Notes: generated by a model from the sequence alone, not told the origin. Shown: positions 43,774-52,791, counted from the stretch's first letter. The stretch is 55,838 bases of DNA from Hyphomicrobiales bacterium (GCA_947455645.1 CANGPA010000007.1:1-55838); one strand, 5' to 3'. Made by a program: numbers and translations.

Positions 43774-45441
43774 TCACTGAATTTTTGGTGGTGCCATCAG
43801 ATCAATCGCCGGCATATCATTATTGCCTGCGGGTGCGAGTTGGAATTGTTCCATCGCTTTCTTCTCATCAATCACAACAGCGCCGTCTTTATAATGCATC
43901 ACCATTTGCGGGAAGCTGATCACAAGCCCCACCATAATCAATTGGATCACGACGAAGGGAACCGCACCCCAATAAATTTGTTCCGTGGTTACCGGTTCCA
44001 TACTGCGCTTGGTGAGCTTGTCGATATATTTCGATTTCGGCGCCACTGATCTTAAAAAGAACAGCGCGAAGCCAAAGGGCGGATGCATGAAACTCGTCTG
44101 CATATTTACGCCTAAGATCACACCAAACCAGATGAGATCGATTCCCAGATGGTCTGCGGCCGGTCCGATCAGCGGCACCGCGATGAAGGCGAGCTCAAAG
44201 AAATCGAGGAAGAAGGCGAGCACAAAAATCAGAGCGTTCACAATGATGAGAAAGCCCACTTGCCCGCCAGGCAGGTTGACGAGCAATTCCTCGACCCATT
44301 TGTGTCCGTTGACACCATAAAAAGTGAGCGAAAAGACCCGCGCGCCGATTAGAATAAACAACACAAAGGCCGACAATTTTGCGGTTGATTCCGTTGCTTG
44401 TCTTAAAAGATCGAACGACAAGCGCCGTTTCATAATCGCCAGAATGATTGCGCCTGCGGCTCCCATTGCACCACCCTCTGTGGGTGTTGCAACACCGATA
44501 AAGATCGTGCCGAGGACAAGGAAGATGAGCCCTAAAGGCGGCACCATCACGAAAATGGTTTGCTCGGCCATGCGTGAAAGCAACTTCAAGCCGGAGATTT
44601 TATTGAGCACCGCCATCACAAGGGCAACACCAACGCCAACAGTCATTGTGAGCACAACGAAATCGGGCCCTGCGGGCGTACCTGTTTGCCGGATCGCGAA
44701 ATAGCCAATGACGGCGGCAATGATGCTCACAACTAGCAAAGAGGTGCGGCGCGATTTGCCATCGGGATCAGCGAGCGTTTGCGCGTCAAGGGGAAGGCCT
44801 GGCGCAGCCTCGGGGCGTATCATCGTCACGAGAAAGACGTAACCCGCGTAAAGTCCGGCAAGTACAAGGCCCGGAATAAACGCGCCCGTATACATATCGC
44901 CCACAGAGCGGCCGAGCTGGTCCGCCATTACAATCAAAACAAGCGACGGCGGAATAATTTGCGCCAGCGTGCCCGATGCCGCAATCACACCGGCAGCGAG
45001 GCGTCGATCATAGCCGTAACGCAGCATGATCGGCAGGGAGATCAGTCCCATCGAAATCACCGATGCCGCGACAACGCCGGTGGTTGCGGCAAGCAAGGCC
45101 CCGACAAAAATCACAGCATAAGCGAGGCCGCCTCTGATGGGCCCGAACAATTGACCGATCGTATCGAGCAGATCTTCTGCCATGCCCGATCGCTCGAGCA
45201 CGAGTCCCATAAAGGTGAAAAACGGAATCGCGAGCAGCGTGTCATTATTCATCACACCGAAGACGCGTTCGGGCAGCGCTTGCAAGAAGCTCGGATGAAA
45301 CAGGCCAAATTCAATGCCGATTAATCCGAACACCAACCCGTTTGCAGCAAGCGCAAAGGCCACCGGATAGCCGAGCAACAAGAGCACCACGAGGGATGCA
45401 AACATGATCGGCGCCATATTGTGTATGATGAAGGCGGTCAT
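43774..45441 (-). CDS. TRAP transporter large permease (DctM)
   Basis: Membrane transport subunit of 555 residues, longer than the usual 425-residue DctM and like the larger subfamily. Hydrophobic segments run through the whole protein. Family motifs include FALAANGLVFGLIGIEFG, GVMNNDTLLAIPFFTFMGLVLERSGMAEDLLDTIGQL, VVAASVISMGLISLPIMLRYGYD and ASGTLAQIIPPSLVLIVMADQLG. About 80 extra residues lie in the middle (around 215-295). It works with the small subunit upstream on the same strand. The substrate is unknown; the otn genes suggest an acid sugar. Confidence 0.93.
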   Translation of the reverse strand: MTAFIIHNMAPIMFASLVVLLLLGYPVAFALAANGLVFGLIGIEFGLFHPSFLQALPERVFGVMNNDTLLAIPFFTFMGLVLERSGMAEDLLDTIGQLFGPIRGGLAYAVIFVGALLAATTGVVAASVISMGLISLPIMLRYGYDRRLAAGVIAASGTLAQIIPPSLVLIVMADQLGRSVGDMYTGAFIPGLVLAGLYAGYVFLVTMIRPEAAPGLPLDAQTLADPDGKSRRTSLLVVSIIAAVIGYFAIRQTGTPAGPDFVVLTMTVGVGVALVMAVLNKISGLKLLSRMAEQTIFVMVPPLGLIFLVLGTIFIGVATPTEGGAMGAAGAIILAIMKRRLSFDLLRQATESTAKLSAFVLFILIGARVFSLTFYGVNGHKWVEELLVNLPGGQVGFLIIVNALIFVLAFFLDFFELAFIAVPLIGPAADHLGIDLIWFGVILGVNMQTSFMHPPFGFALFFLRSVAPKSKYIDKLTKRSMEPVTTEQIYWGAVPFVVIQLIMVGLVISFPQMVMHYKDGAVVIDEKKAMEQFQLAPAGNNDMPAIDLMAPPKIQ

Positions 45442-45470
45442 GGAAAAGTCTCTCGTCGCTGGAGTAAAAA

Positions 45471-46064
45471 TTAGGCCGGACGGTTTTCAGTCTGCGCCAA
45501 GAGGCGCTCGGCTTCGGCTTCGGCAGAGGCGTGATGTCCGCCACCCGACAGCGTATCCGCAAGATCGCCCCGCATGATGGCAATGCGTTTGATGATCTCG
45601 GAAATCGCTTGAATCAGAAGCGCTAAAAATCCGACCAGAACGAGCAGTTTTGCAGGCCAGAGTGGCAAGCCGCCTGCATTGCTCGATTGCTCATTGCCAA
45701 GCAGAGAGCGCAGCGCAAAAGGGCCTGCGGTCAACACCATGATCACCGTAAACGGCAACAAGAAGACGAGGTGACCGAAGAGCTCGATGGCGCTGCGTAA
45801 ACGCGGCGGTAATTTTGCATTGATGATGTCGATCCGAATATGTTCATTCGACAGCAGCGTCCATGGAGAACACAAGAGAAAGACAAAACCGAACAAGAGC
45901 CATTGCAGTTCAAGCCAGGAATTGGATGAGGTGTTGAAAATTTTGCGGATCAACGCATTGACGGTGGACACAAGCACCGCAACAAAAATCAGCCAAGCGA
46001 TCGAGCGTCCGATACGGGTCATGGCCGCGTCGATCCCGCGGCTGAGCGCCAGCAATCCCTGCAT
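45471..46064 (-). CDS. TRAP transporter small permease (DctQ)
   Basis: Small membrane subunit of 197 residues with four hydrophobic segments (SIAWLIFVAVLVSTVNALIRK; WLELQWLLFGFVFLLCSPWTL; LFGHLVFLLPFTVIMVLTAGPFA; LLVLVGFLALLIQAISEIIKR). The conserved SNSWLELQWLLFG and NEHIRIDI of DctQ are present. It is 29 bp upstream of dctM. No periplasmic binding protein gene (dctP) is adjacent; the third component is missing from this locus. Confidence 0.92.
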   Translation of the reverse strand: MQGLLALSRGIDAAMTRIGRSIAWLIFVAVLVSTVNALIRKIFNTSSNSWLELQWLLFGFVFLLCSPWTLLSNEHIRIDIINAKLPPRLRSAIELFGHLVFLLPFTVIMVLTAGPFALRSLLGNEQSSNAGGLPLWPAKLLVLVGFLALLIQAISEIIKRIAIMRGDLADTLSGGGHHASAEAEAERLLAQTENRPA

Positions 46065-46165
46065 GTTTCATCCCCCATAAGGCGCCTTGGTTCCCCAACC
46101 GGAGGCGCACAATGCATTTATACATGCCTGCTATGGTTATGGATCATGGTTTTGCGCGGATCAAG

Positions 46166-46181
46166 TTCTTGCGATCAAGAA
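46166..46181. promoter_or_regulatory. perfect inverted repeat upstream of the TRAP genes
   Basis: TTCTTG-CGAT-CAAGAA, a perfect 6-4-6 dyad about 100 bp before dctQ in the 161-bp gap after the EamA gene. It fits an operator for a sugar-acid regulator, though no regulator gene is nearby. A second GC-rich dyad (GGTT-CCCC-AACC) lies closer to dctQ. Confidence 0.35.
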
Positions 46182-46225
46182 TTCGAGCACAAGACCAAGC
46201 TAACTGCGGGTGTCGCCCGATATGT

Positions 46226-47128
46226 CTATCCGGCGCTGGGCACCACGCCGCGCGCCCGCAAATTGCGGCGCCGTTCGCGATAGCCCATAAAGAGACCGCT
46301 GCCGACCACAAGCCCTGTGCCGATGATTGCAACAAGGCCCGGATGCTCGTTAAAGATGAGAAATCCCGTGCCCGCCGCCCACACGACAACGAGGTAGCGC
46401 AGGGGCGAGAGAATGGCGATGTCAGCACTGCGATAGGCGGTGACCATCAACGCATTGGCGATTGAAACCAAAACCGCAGCACCCGCGAGGTAGGAAAATT
46501 CAACCGGCGTGGGCATTGACCATGTTTCGCCCATGCCGATAATGACACCCCCGAAAGAAGCAAAAACGGTAGTCGTCAGAATGACGATTTGCGGCGGTAC
46601 TTCGCTCGAAATACGCCGCGTGATCAAATCACGGACAGCGACGAAACTTGCCGAGGCAAGCGCAAAGAGCGAATAGACGGTGAAGCTGCTTCCGCCCGGA
46701 TGCGTGATCAACAACACGCCGCCAAATCCGATTAACACCGCAAGCCAGCGTGGAAAATCGACAAGCTCAATCCGGAACACGGCACAGAAAATCGTCATGA
46801 TGATCGGTGTCGCTTGCATGATGGATGTCAAATCACCAATCGGCAATTGCGCAATCGCGGTGATGTAGAAGAGCGAAACTAAAAATTCGCATCCCGCACG
46901 CAGCAACACAATCGGTTTCAGCGCGGCGCCAATCTGTTTCAGATTACCCGTGAGAGTAATCACAACGAGAATGGAAACAATGGCAAACAGGCCGCGCACA
47001 ACGAGCAATTGTCCCGTTGGCACTGTTTGCGTTGCGAGTTTCACAAGCACATCATTGAAGACGAACAAAGCGCCGCCAAGGATCATCGCGATCACGCCGC
47101 GGCGCGTCTCACCGGGGGCGCGGGTCAC
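46226..47128 (-). CDS. EamA/DMT-family transporter
   Basis: Drug/metabolite transporter superfamily protein of 300 residues with about ten hydrophobic segments in two EamA repeats (GVIAMILGGALFVFNDVLVKL at the start of repeat 1; VYSLFALASASFVAVRDLITRR at the start of repeat 2). The start is a GTG overlapping the stop of the oxidase gene by four bases, so the two are coupled. It may move the substrate or product of that oxidase. Not specifically assignable. Confidence 0.9.
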   Translation of the reverse strand: MTRAPGETRRGVIAMILGGALFVFNDVLVKLATQTVPTGQLLVVRGLFAIVSILVVITLTGNLKQIGAALKPIVLLRAGCEFLVSLFYITAIAQLPIGDLTSIMQATPIIMTIFCAVFRIELVDFPRWLAVLIGFGGVLLITHPGGSSFTVYSLFALASASFVAVRDLITRRISSEVPPQIVILTTTVFASFGGVIIGMGETWSMPTPVEFSYLAGAAVLVSIANALMVTAYRSADIAILSPLRYLVVVWAAGTGFLIFNEHPGLVAIIGTGLVVGSGLFMGYRERRRNLRARGVVPSAG

Positions 47129-48285
47129 AAGGACGCGCTCGAAAGGGGTGATCCGTTAAACCGATCCATGCGGAAGGGTGAGAGATCATACGGCGGCGTG
47201 TTGTTGGTTGCGAGATCCGACAGAATTTCACCCATCACACTCGCGAATTTGAAGCCATGGCCGGAGCAGGGCGAGGCCACCACCACTTGCGGCATGCCGG
47301 GCAAGCGATCAATGATGAAATCTTCATCCGGAGTCATTGTGTAAATACACACTTTGATTGCAAGCGCGGGGCCCATAGCGGCCGGCAGATAACGCGACAG
47401 GCAGGCGCGCATGCCTTCTTCATCTTTCGGACGATTGTCACGAATAAGCGTATCGGGATCACACGCTTCGCGACCATGATGCGGGCCACCCACTTTCAAA
47501 CCGGGATGGCCGTAGAGAGGAAAACCGTAATAATGGCCTTCGGGAATCTTCAACGTGAAACTCGGAAAAGCGCCGCGCGCGAAGAGTTCCGGTTTCAGCG
47601 GCCGAAACCATCCGAAAACCTGACGATAAGGTTGCGCAACGCCTGCCAGCGACGGCACAAATTTCGTAATCCATGGACCGGGCGATAAAATCGCGCTGCC
47701 GGCTTCGTAAGTTCCCAAATCGGTGGTAACGCGAACGCCGCCCCAAGCAGTGGGCGCAAGATCAAGCACGCGTTCGCGCGGGTGAATCTCGGCACCGAGA
47801 TCGATGGCTGCGGCCGTTGTGGTCATGATGGCGCGTTCGCTCATCACATAGCCGCCGTCGGGTTGAAACAACCCGCGATAATCTTTGGGCAAGACGAAGG
47901 CCGGATGACGATTCATGATCGCCGCGGCATCGAGAAGCTCATACGGCAAATCATAAGTCTTGCACGCTTGTTCCCCGCGCTCGATGATATCAAGACCGGG
48001 TTCTATAATGTCGAGCGTGCCGGTCACTTCGAGTAGGGATGTGTTGAACCGCGCACCCCACTCTTTCCAAAGCTGATGAGCGCGTAGCACCATCGGCACA
48101 TAGGATTGGCCTTCAAAATAAGCCAGGCGGATCATGCGCGTCTCGCCATGAGAGGATCCCATCGCGTGGCCGATGTCATAGCGCTCAAGGCCTAAAACCC
48201 GTTTGCCGCGGCGTGCAAGTTCATACACGCTCGCTGAACCCATGCCGCCGATGCCGACGACGATCACGTCATAAGGCTTGCTCAT
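47125..48285 (-). CDS. solA: FAD-dependent oxidase of the sarcosine/N-methyltryptophan oxidase family
   Basis: Monomeric flavoenzyme of 386 residues. The N-terminal dinucleotide fold VVGIGGMGSASVYELARRGKRVLGLERYD is followed by HAMGSSHGETRMIRLAYFEG, typical of monomeric sarcosine and N-methyltryptophan oxidases. Cys313 in KVCIYTMTPDEDFIID is the expected covalent FAD site. C-terminal PCSGHGFKFASVMGEIL completes the family pattern. It oxidises an N-methyl amino acid, giving an aldehyde and peroxide; the real substrate is unknown. It lies between moaA (21 bp upstream) and the coupled EamA gene. Confidence 0.88.
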   Translation of the reverse strand: MSKPYDVIVVGIGGMGSASVYELARRGKRVLGLERYDIGHAMGSSHGETRMIRLAYFEGQSYVPMVLRAHQLWKEWGARFNTSLLEVTGTLDIIEPGLDIIERGEQACKTYDLPYELLDAAAIMNRHPAFVLPKDYRGLFQPDGGYVMSERAIMTTTAAAIDLGAEIHPRERVLDLAPTAWGGVRVTTDLGTYEAGSAILSPGPWITKFVPSLAGVAQPYRQVFGWFRPLKPELFARGAFPSFTLKIPEGHYYGFPLYGHPGLKVGGPHHGREACDPDTLIRDNRPKDEEGMRACLSRYLPAAMGPALAIKVCIYTMTPDEDFIIDRLPGMPQVVVASPCSGHGFKFASVMGEILSDLATNNTPPYDLSPFRMDRFNGSPLSSASL

Positions 48286-48306
48286 GCTCTCAAACGCTTC
48301 ATGACA

Positions 48307-49293
48307 TTAACCGCCCGTCACACTCATGTGACGACCGACAGCCGGGCGCGTACCGGCGCGATCAATAATGAAATCATGGCCCTTGGGCTTGCGCAAAATG
48401 GCGCGATCAATCGCATCGGAAACCACGCGATTATCCTGAGACGCACGCAGCACCGTGCGCAAATCCGCTGAATCATCTTGCCCCAAACACATATAGAGCA
48501 TGCCCGTGCAGGTGAGCCGCACGCGGTTGCAGCTTTCACAAAAATTATGCGTGAGCGGTGTGATGAAACCGATGCGGCCGCCGGTTTCCCGCGCGCGCAC
48601 ATAGCGCGCAGGACCGCCTGTGCGATAGTCAATTTCATCCAGCGTAAACTGATCAAGCAGGCGCGCTTTAACCGCGGAGAGCGGCCAATACTGATCAAAG
48701 CGATCAGGCTCAATATCGCCCATCGGCATTACTTCGATAAAGGTGATATCCATGCCGCGCTCATGCGACCAGCGGATCATGGCTTCGATTTCGTCCTCAT
48801 TGACGCCTTTGAGCGCGACCGCATTGATCTTGACCGCAATGCCGGCCTTTTGAGCCGCCGCAATACCTTGAAGCACGCGATCGAGATCGCCCCAGCGTGT
48901 GATCGCACGAAATTTTGCGGCGTCCAGCGTGTCGAGCGAGACATTTATGCGCTTGATGCCACAAGCTGCAAGCTCAGGTGCGAAACGCTCAAGCTGCGAG
49001 CCATTGGTCGTCACGGTTAACTCTTCAAGCCCGTTGCCGAGGCGTTTTGAGAGCGCGCGAAACAAGGTCATGATGTCACGCCGCACCAAAGGCTCGCCGC
49101 CCGTGATGCGCAATTTCTTCACACCCTTATCGACGAAGATGCCGCAGAGCCGGTCGAGCTCTTCAAGCGTCAAAAGATTTTGTTTGGGCAAAAAGGCCAT
49201 GTCTTCCGACATGCAATAGACACAGCGGAAATCGCAGCGGTCCGTCACCGAGACGCGCAAATAGCTGACCGCGCGCCCGAACGGGTCGATCAT
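48307..49293 (-). CDS. moaA: GTP 3',8-cyclase MoaA
   Basis: Radical SAM enzyme of 328 residues that begins molybdenum cofactor synthesis. Cys20, Cys24, Cys27 (CDFRCVYC) bind the SAM cluster; GGEPLVR follows. The C-terminal cluster is in [11 protein letters not shown] with a third Cys in MLYMCLG. The protein ends in GG as required. ATG 49293 is chosen because GAGG is upstream and the family starts near DPFGR; a GTG at 49329 is less likely. The cofactor serves xanthine dehydrogenase here. Divergent from the DUF971 gene. Confidence 0.96.
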   Translation of the reverse strand: MIDPFGRAVSYLRVSVTDRCDFRCVYCMSEDMAFLPKQNLLTLEELDRLCGIFVDKGVKKLRITGGEPLVRRDIMTLFRALSKRLGNGLEELTVTTNGSQLERFAPELAACGIKRINVSLDTLDAAKFRAITRWGDLDRVLQGIAAAQKAGIAVKINAVALKGVNEDEIEAMIRWSHERGMDITFIEVMPMGDIEPDRFDQYWPLSAVKARLLDQFTLDEIDYRTGGPARYVRARETGGRIGFITPLTHNFCESCNRVRLTCTGMLYMCLGQDDSADLRTVLRASQDNRVVSDAIDRAILRKPKGHDFIIDRAGTRPAVGRHMSVTGG

Positions 49294-49447
49294 CGCGTCC
49301 TCTTTTGGGTCTGGGGTGAGCACCGCCACGCGCAGTCTCCGATTGCTGCCTTCAAGCCGAGGTTGTAGACGGTTTTGGCGGGAGGCGACAACCCTGTCTG
49401 TCCCCGATCCGTCGGTCTCTTTGTTTGCCGGGAAGGGCTAATTGATC

Positions 49448-49804
49448 ATGAGTGAAGCGGATTGGCCTGAGGAAATCCGGCTTTCGCCTGATAAAACGCT
49501 TTTGACCCTCGTCTTTTCCGATGGGTCGTCCCATGCGTTGGCGGCCGAATATCTGCGTGTGGAAAGCCCGAGCGCCGAAGTGCAAGGCCATTCACCAGAA
49601 GAACGCAAGACCATCGGCGGAAAAAGCAAAGTGCGGATCATGGCGCTCGATCCGGTTGGCAATTATGCCGTCAAAATCCGCTTTGATGACGGCCATGACA
49701 CAGGACTCTTCACCTGGTCCTATCTCAAGAAACTAGGCCTTGAGCACGCGACAATCTGGCAGGATTACCTCGACCGGCTTGCCGCCGCGGGATTATCGCG
49801 CTGA
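49448..49804 (+). CDS. DUF971 domain protein
   Basis: Small protein of 118 residues related to the N-terminal domain of gamma-butyrobetaine hydroxylase. WPEEIRLSPDKTLLTLVFSDGSSHALAAEYLRVESPSAEVQGH and FDDGHDTGLFTWSYLKKLG are the family marks. Stand-alone members are common in proteobacteria; the function is unknown. The ATG at 49448 is preferred over a TTG two codons earlier. Convergent with the L,D-transpeptidase gene after 10 bp. Confidence 0.9.
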   Translation: MSEADWPEEIRLSPDKTLLTLVFSDGSSHALAAEYLRVESPSAEVQGHSPEERKTIGGKSKVRIMALDPVGNYAVKIRFDDGHDTGLFTWSYLKKLGLEHATIWQDYLDRLAAAGLSR

Positions 49805-49814
49805 TCCGGGTCGC

Positions 49815-50387
49815 TCAGGGCTCGATAATCACCTTGGTGCCGACTTTCACACGCTCATAAAGATCAATCACATCTTCATTGGCCATACGGATACAGCCAG
49901 AGGAGACGGCCTGACCGATGGTTTGCGGCTCATTTGAGCCATGGATGCGGTAAAGTGTGGACCCGAGATAAAGCGCACGTGCACCGAGCGGATTATCCGG
50001 TCCGCCATCCATATGGCGAGGCAGATCCGGCTGGCGTTTGATCATTTCATCGGGCGGCGTCCAGTCGGGCCAGGTCCGTTTCATCGAGACATTGAATTCG
50101 CCCGACCACTCGAACCCTTCGCGCGCAACGCCAATCCCGTATTTCATGGCCCAAGAATCGCCGAGAACGAGATAGAGGCGACGCTCGGAGGCGCGGACCA
50201 CGATGGTTCCGGGGGCGAGATCGGTCGGAAACCAGACCTGTCCCCGTTTGATCGGGGAGGTGGCTTCCGGCATTTGGGCGATCAATTCGTCAAAGGCCTT
50301 CGCATCCTGCCGGCTTGTTGCAAAAGCCTGCGGAATCAGGCCGCAAAATAGGAAAAAACCGAGCAGAAACCGAACCATTGACCGCAT
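49815..50387 (-). CDS. L,D-transpeptidase (ErfK/YbiS/YkuD family)
   Basis: Exported peptidoglycan-modifying enzyme of 190 residues. A signal peptide (VRFLLGFFLFCGLIPQAFA) is followed by the YkuD fold. HGSNEPQTIGQAVSSGCIRMANEDVIDLY contains the catalytic His and Cys165 (SSGCIRM). GGPDNPLGARALYLG is also typical. It forms 3-3 cross-links or links lipoproteins or outer-membrane proteins to the wall. The start is the ATG at 50387 (GGGGA just upstream) or 50378; a longer frame upstream would hide the signal peptide. Confidence 0.93.
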   Translation of the reverse strand: MRSMVRFLLGFFLFCGLIPQAFATSRQDAKAFDELIAQMPEATSPIKRGQVWFPTDLAPGTIVVRASERRLYLVLGDSWAMKYGIGVAREGFEWSGEFNVSMKRTWPDWTPPDEMIKRQPDLPRHMDGGPDNPLGARALYLGSTLYRIHGSNEPQTIGQAVSSGCIRMANEDVIDLYERVKVGTKVIIEP

Positions 50388-50542
50388 TTTCCCCGTACAC
50401 TTGTGCCAAATGGGCATATTTGCGCGGTTCTGACCAGTCCTGATAGGGCGCGGACAGAGTTTGAACCGACTCGACTGTTTTGAACGTCGTGGAGATGCCA
50501 CGGTTCCGCGCTCACATCAAGCGGTTCGGCCTAAGCCTTGTG

Positions 50543-50571
50543 TTGACGAATACGAGGCCGGTGCCTAGAAG
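50543..50571 (+). promoter_or_regulatory. sigma-70-like promoter of the first tRNA-Val
   Basis: TTGACG (50543-50548), 17 bases, TAGAAG (50566-50571). The tRNA begins 16 bases after the -10 element, which leaves a short 5' leader. Confidence 0.65.
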
Positions 50572-50587
50572 GCCATGGTCTGGCAAC

Positions 50588-50662
50588 GGGCGCGTAGCAC
50601 AGCGGTAGTGCGTTCCCTTCACACGGGAGAGGTCACAGGTTCAATCCCTGTCGCGCCCACCA
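50588..50662 (+). tRNA. tRNA-Val (anticodon CAC), copy 1
   Basis: Complete 75-nt cloverleaf. Acceptor stem GGGCGCG/CGCGCCC, anticodon stem TTCCC/GGGAG with loop TTCACAC (anticodon CAC, reading GTG), T arm ACAGG/CCTGT with loop TTCAATC, discriminator A and encoded CCA at 50660-50662. Identical in all bases to the second copy at 54437. Its 3' end is the left boundary of an island-like stretch. Confidence 0.95.
50641..50662 (+). repeat. att-like direct repeat, copy 1 (3' end of tRNA-Val)
   Basis: The last 22 bases of tRNA-Val, from TCAATCC of the T loop to CCA. They recur exactly at 51860-51881 and 54490-54511. This is the usual crossover site of tRNA-integrating elements. Confidence 0.7.
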
Positions 50663-50818
50663 TCGTCTTATTGTTCAGAGAGCTCGATCTTAGCGGTGCA
50701 TCTTTTCGCGCCCGTCATTCAATTTTTGGTGATTTGACAATTTTGCACGAATGCCCATTATCTTTTTTCCCAAGTAGATCGTTCCCCATGTGAATAGTTG
50801 CGTTTTGGGATTGGTAAA

Positions 50819-51727
50819 ATGGTGAAGCTTAAAATTGGTTCTATCGTGTTCCTGGGTGTTTTGGGGATATCACTTTCATCGGGTGTGTTTGCAAAGAGTT
50901 TAGACAACAGCAAATCCTCTGATGAATGGGTTGGCTACGGCGAAGCGTTTGGGGTCCTGTCATTCAATGGTACTGAAACATGGAATACTGGTTCAGTCAC
51001 AAATGAAGAATGGAATGGTAGCCAATTTGGTCTCTCAGGCCATGCAGGCCGCCATATCAATGACGTTATGTCAATTCAGATTGATGCTTCAGCACAAAAT
51101 GCGCGTGTCATTTATAACAGCACCCGCGCGAATGATACATGGACTTATATTGGATCAGCTTTTCACGGGACGTTTCACTTAAGCGATACGTTTTATTTTG
51201 GCCCGCTCGTCTCCATCGGACAAATGAATTATTCGCTGACAAGCACGAGTGGTTACGCGACTCTCGGTCTAGAGGCCATTTACGACAGCGGCGATTATCG
51301 GCTTTATCTGCAGACCGGACAGGTGATGGCCGTTAGTGGTATTGAAGCTTCGCACGATGTGCGAGACATATATGCCATGTTTTTGGCAACCTATTATCTT
51401 AATCCCAACCTTGCGTTGAGTGGCACAGCGGGTTTTGATCGCTATACGAGTGATGATCAAAATAATTGGTACAACCCGACGATTGAAACGCGTTTCGGGG
51501 TTCGTCTTGATTATAAGCCTGAAACAATGCCATTCACGATCTTTGCGACACTCTCTGCGTGGCAATGGGGTGGTGATTACGCGTCAGGAGCGAGTACGTT
51601 TAAGGGCGGCAGTGACTATTTTTATTTGGGCCTCGCTTTGCCTTTAGGACCTAAGTCGATCAAAGAGATGCATCAACGTGTTGGGCTCATCGATTTCAAT
51701 CCGATGTATGGGCAATTCAATTATTAA
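50819..51727 (+). CDS. putative outer-membrane beta-barrel protein, unknown family
   Basis: Exported protein of 302 residues I do not recognise. A signal peptide (IGSIVFLGVLGISLSSGVFA) precedes a mature part rich in alternating polar/aromatic strands with Trp, Tyr and Gly (WVGYGEAFGVLSF; LYLQTGQVMAV; YFYLGLALPLG), as in beta-barrels of about 12 strands. It ends FNY, an aromatic C-terminus as in outer-membrane proteins. The start at ATG 50819 is chosen because it places the signal peptide at the N-terminus. It is the only gene between tRNA copy 1 and the tRNA fragment, so it may be element cargo. Confidence 0.75.
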   Translation: MVKLKIGSIVFLGVLGISLSSGVFAKSLDNSKSSDEWVGYGEAFGVLSFNGTETWNTGSVTNEEWNGSQFGLSGHAGRHINDVMSIQIDASAQNARVIYNSTRANDTWTYIGSAFHGTFHLSDTFYFGPLVSIGQMNYSLTSTSGYATLGLEAIYDSGDYRLYLQTGQVMAVSGIEASHDVRDIYAMFLATYYLNPNLALSGTAGFDRYTSDDQNNWYNPTIETRFGVRLDYKPETMPFTIFATLSAWQWGGDYASGASTFKGGSDYFYLGLALPLGPKSIKEMHQRVGLIDFNPMYGQFNY

Positions 51728-51859
51728 TCAAAACTCTGAATATTGATTTAAGGTTCTCGGCTTTTTGCCAAAATCACCATAAGACCAAGAGATCGGTCAT
51801 GTTTCGCCGCGCGACGCATGGCGAGGATATCTCTGCCAACGCAGACAGACGCCATAAAC

Positions 51860-51881
51860 TCAATCCCTGTCGCGCCCACCA
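51860..51881 (+). repeat. att-like direct repeat, copy 2 (tRNA-Val 3' remnant)
   Basis: 22 bases identical to the last 22 bases of both tRNA-Val genes, including CGCGCCCACCA, with no tRNA-like sequence upstream. This matches the leftover attachment site at the far end of an element integrated into the tRNA gene 1.2 kb upstream. The 195-bp gap between genes holding it shows no other clear signal. Confidence 0.8.
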
Positions 51882-51922
51882 ATCAACCAATCTTGGTTAT
51901 TGATAACGACCAAGGCTCTTCA

Positions 51923-52558
51923 TCAATGGAAATAATAGTTCAGGCCGAGGCGGAGCGTTGAATCGATGACGTGAAGATCATAGCCCACTGAATAATCATA
52001 TCCAAAATCAGAATAGCGATATTCAACACGCCCGACTAAATTATCAGTCAATGCGATTTCTGTTCCAAGGCCCGCCGTCCAAGCTGACGGAGTCCAGCGG
52101 GACCACGGTTCACCGGCCACGGACGCCGAACTATTTCCAGCGGTGATATAGGGCATGAAATTACCCGCATTAACACCCAGTCTTCCCAGCAGCGACACTG
52201 AATTGTTTTTATAATAGATGATGTTCCAGTTGTTGCTCGCGCCACTCACAGTGTCTTTGTCGATTTCAACCTCGATGCCGACAATCATATTGCTTTGGCC
52301 TAGTCCGAGATTGTAGCCGATCTGACCGCCAAAAGAGCCGCCATTGGCTGACATACCATACCAACCATACTCCTCATCTCTGAAATCGCCGGCGGTATAA
52401 CCGCCATTCACGCCCGCATAAAGACCGGTCCAATCAAAGCCCGCCTTCGCCGCGAGCGGTGTAGTTGGGTTGCTTTTGGCCTGTTCGACCGGCCCCGCAT
52501 GAGCCGCGAAAGGACATACAGAGAGAGCCAAAATGGTCACAAATTCGGATATTTTCAC
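51923..52558 (-). CDS. outer membrane beta-barrel protein (Omp25/Omp31-like)
   Basis: Small porin-like protein of 211 residues. A signal peptide ends in AAHA. The mature N-terminus GFDWTGLYAGVNGGYTAGDF is the hallmark of rhizobial Omp25/Omp31/RopB-like eight-stranded barrels. Strands continue to RVEYRYSDFG and the end LRLGLNYYFH, with one His after the expected terminal Phe. The GTG at 52558 is the likely start (GGGG 8 bases upstream), as upstream codons would bury the signal peptide. Confidence 0.88.
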   Translation of the reverse strand: MKISEFVTILALSVCPFAAHAGPVEQAKSNPTTPLAAKAGFDWTGLYAGVNGGYTAGDFRDEEYGWYGMSANGGSFGGQIGYNLGLGQSNMIVGIEVEIDKDTVSGASNNWNIIYYKNNSVSLLGRLGVNAGNFMPYITAGNSSASVAGEPWSRWTPSAWTAGLGTEIALTDNLVGRVEYRYSDFGYDYSVGYDLHVIDSTLRLGLNYYFH

Positions 52559-52760
52559 AACGCAACCCCAATTACAAAACAACACAAGAAAACAGTAAAG
52601 TGAATCTCTGTTTAAGCTATTAATATGCGGGTGCAAAGGCTCAACTAAGCCGCAGGCGTCGGGAGTGGTCGATCCGATCCCTAAGGGCGATCATGCCGGT
52701 CATTTAGGCTCATAACCGCCGCCGCTCCTGTGGTGGCATAGCATGATGGGAGCCGCCTTA

Positions 52761-52791
52761 TTGCAATTCGCGATCGAAAGTCTAGTATATA
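52761..52791 (+). promoter_or_regulatory. possible promoter before the first Ser/Thr-rich secreted protein
   Basis: TTGCAA at 52761 and the AT-rich TAGTATATATA at 52783-52791 give a spacing of 16-19 bases, about 40 bp before the chosen GTG start. The rest of the gap from 52637 shows no other clear signal. Confidence 0.35.

Noticed and set aside
51799-51903. 34-codon ORF spanning the tRNA remnant, considered as an integrase fragment
   Set aside because: No integrase motif (such as the catalytic Arg-His-x-x-Arg...Tyr set) and no ribosome binding site; reading frame across the tRNA end is likely chance.
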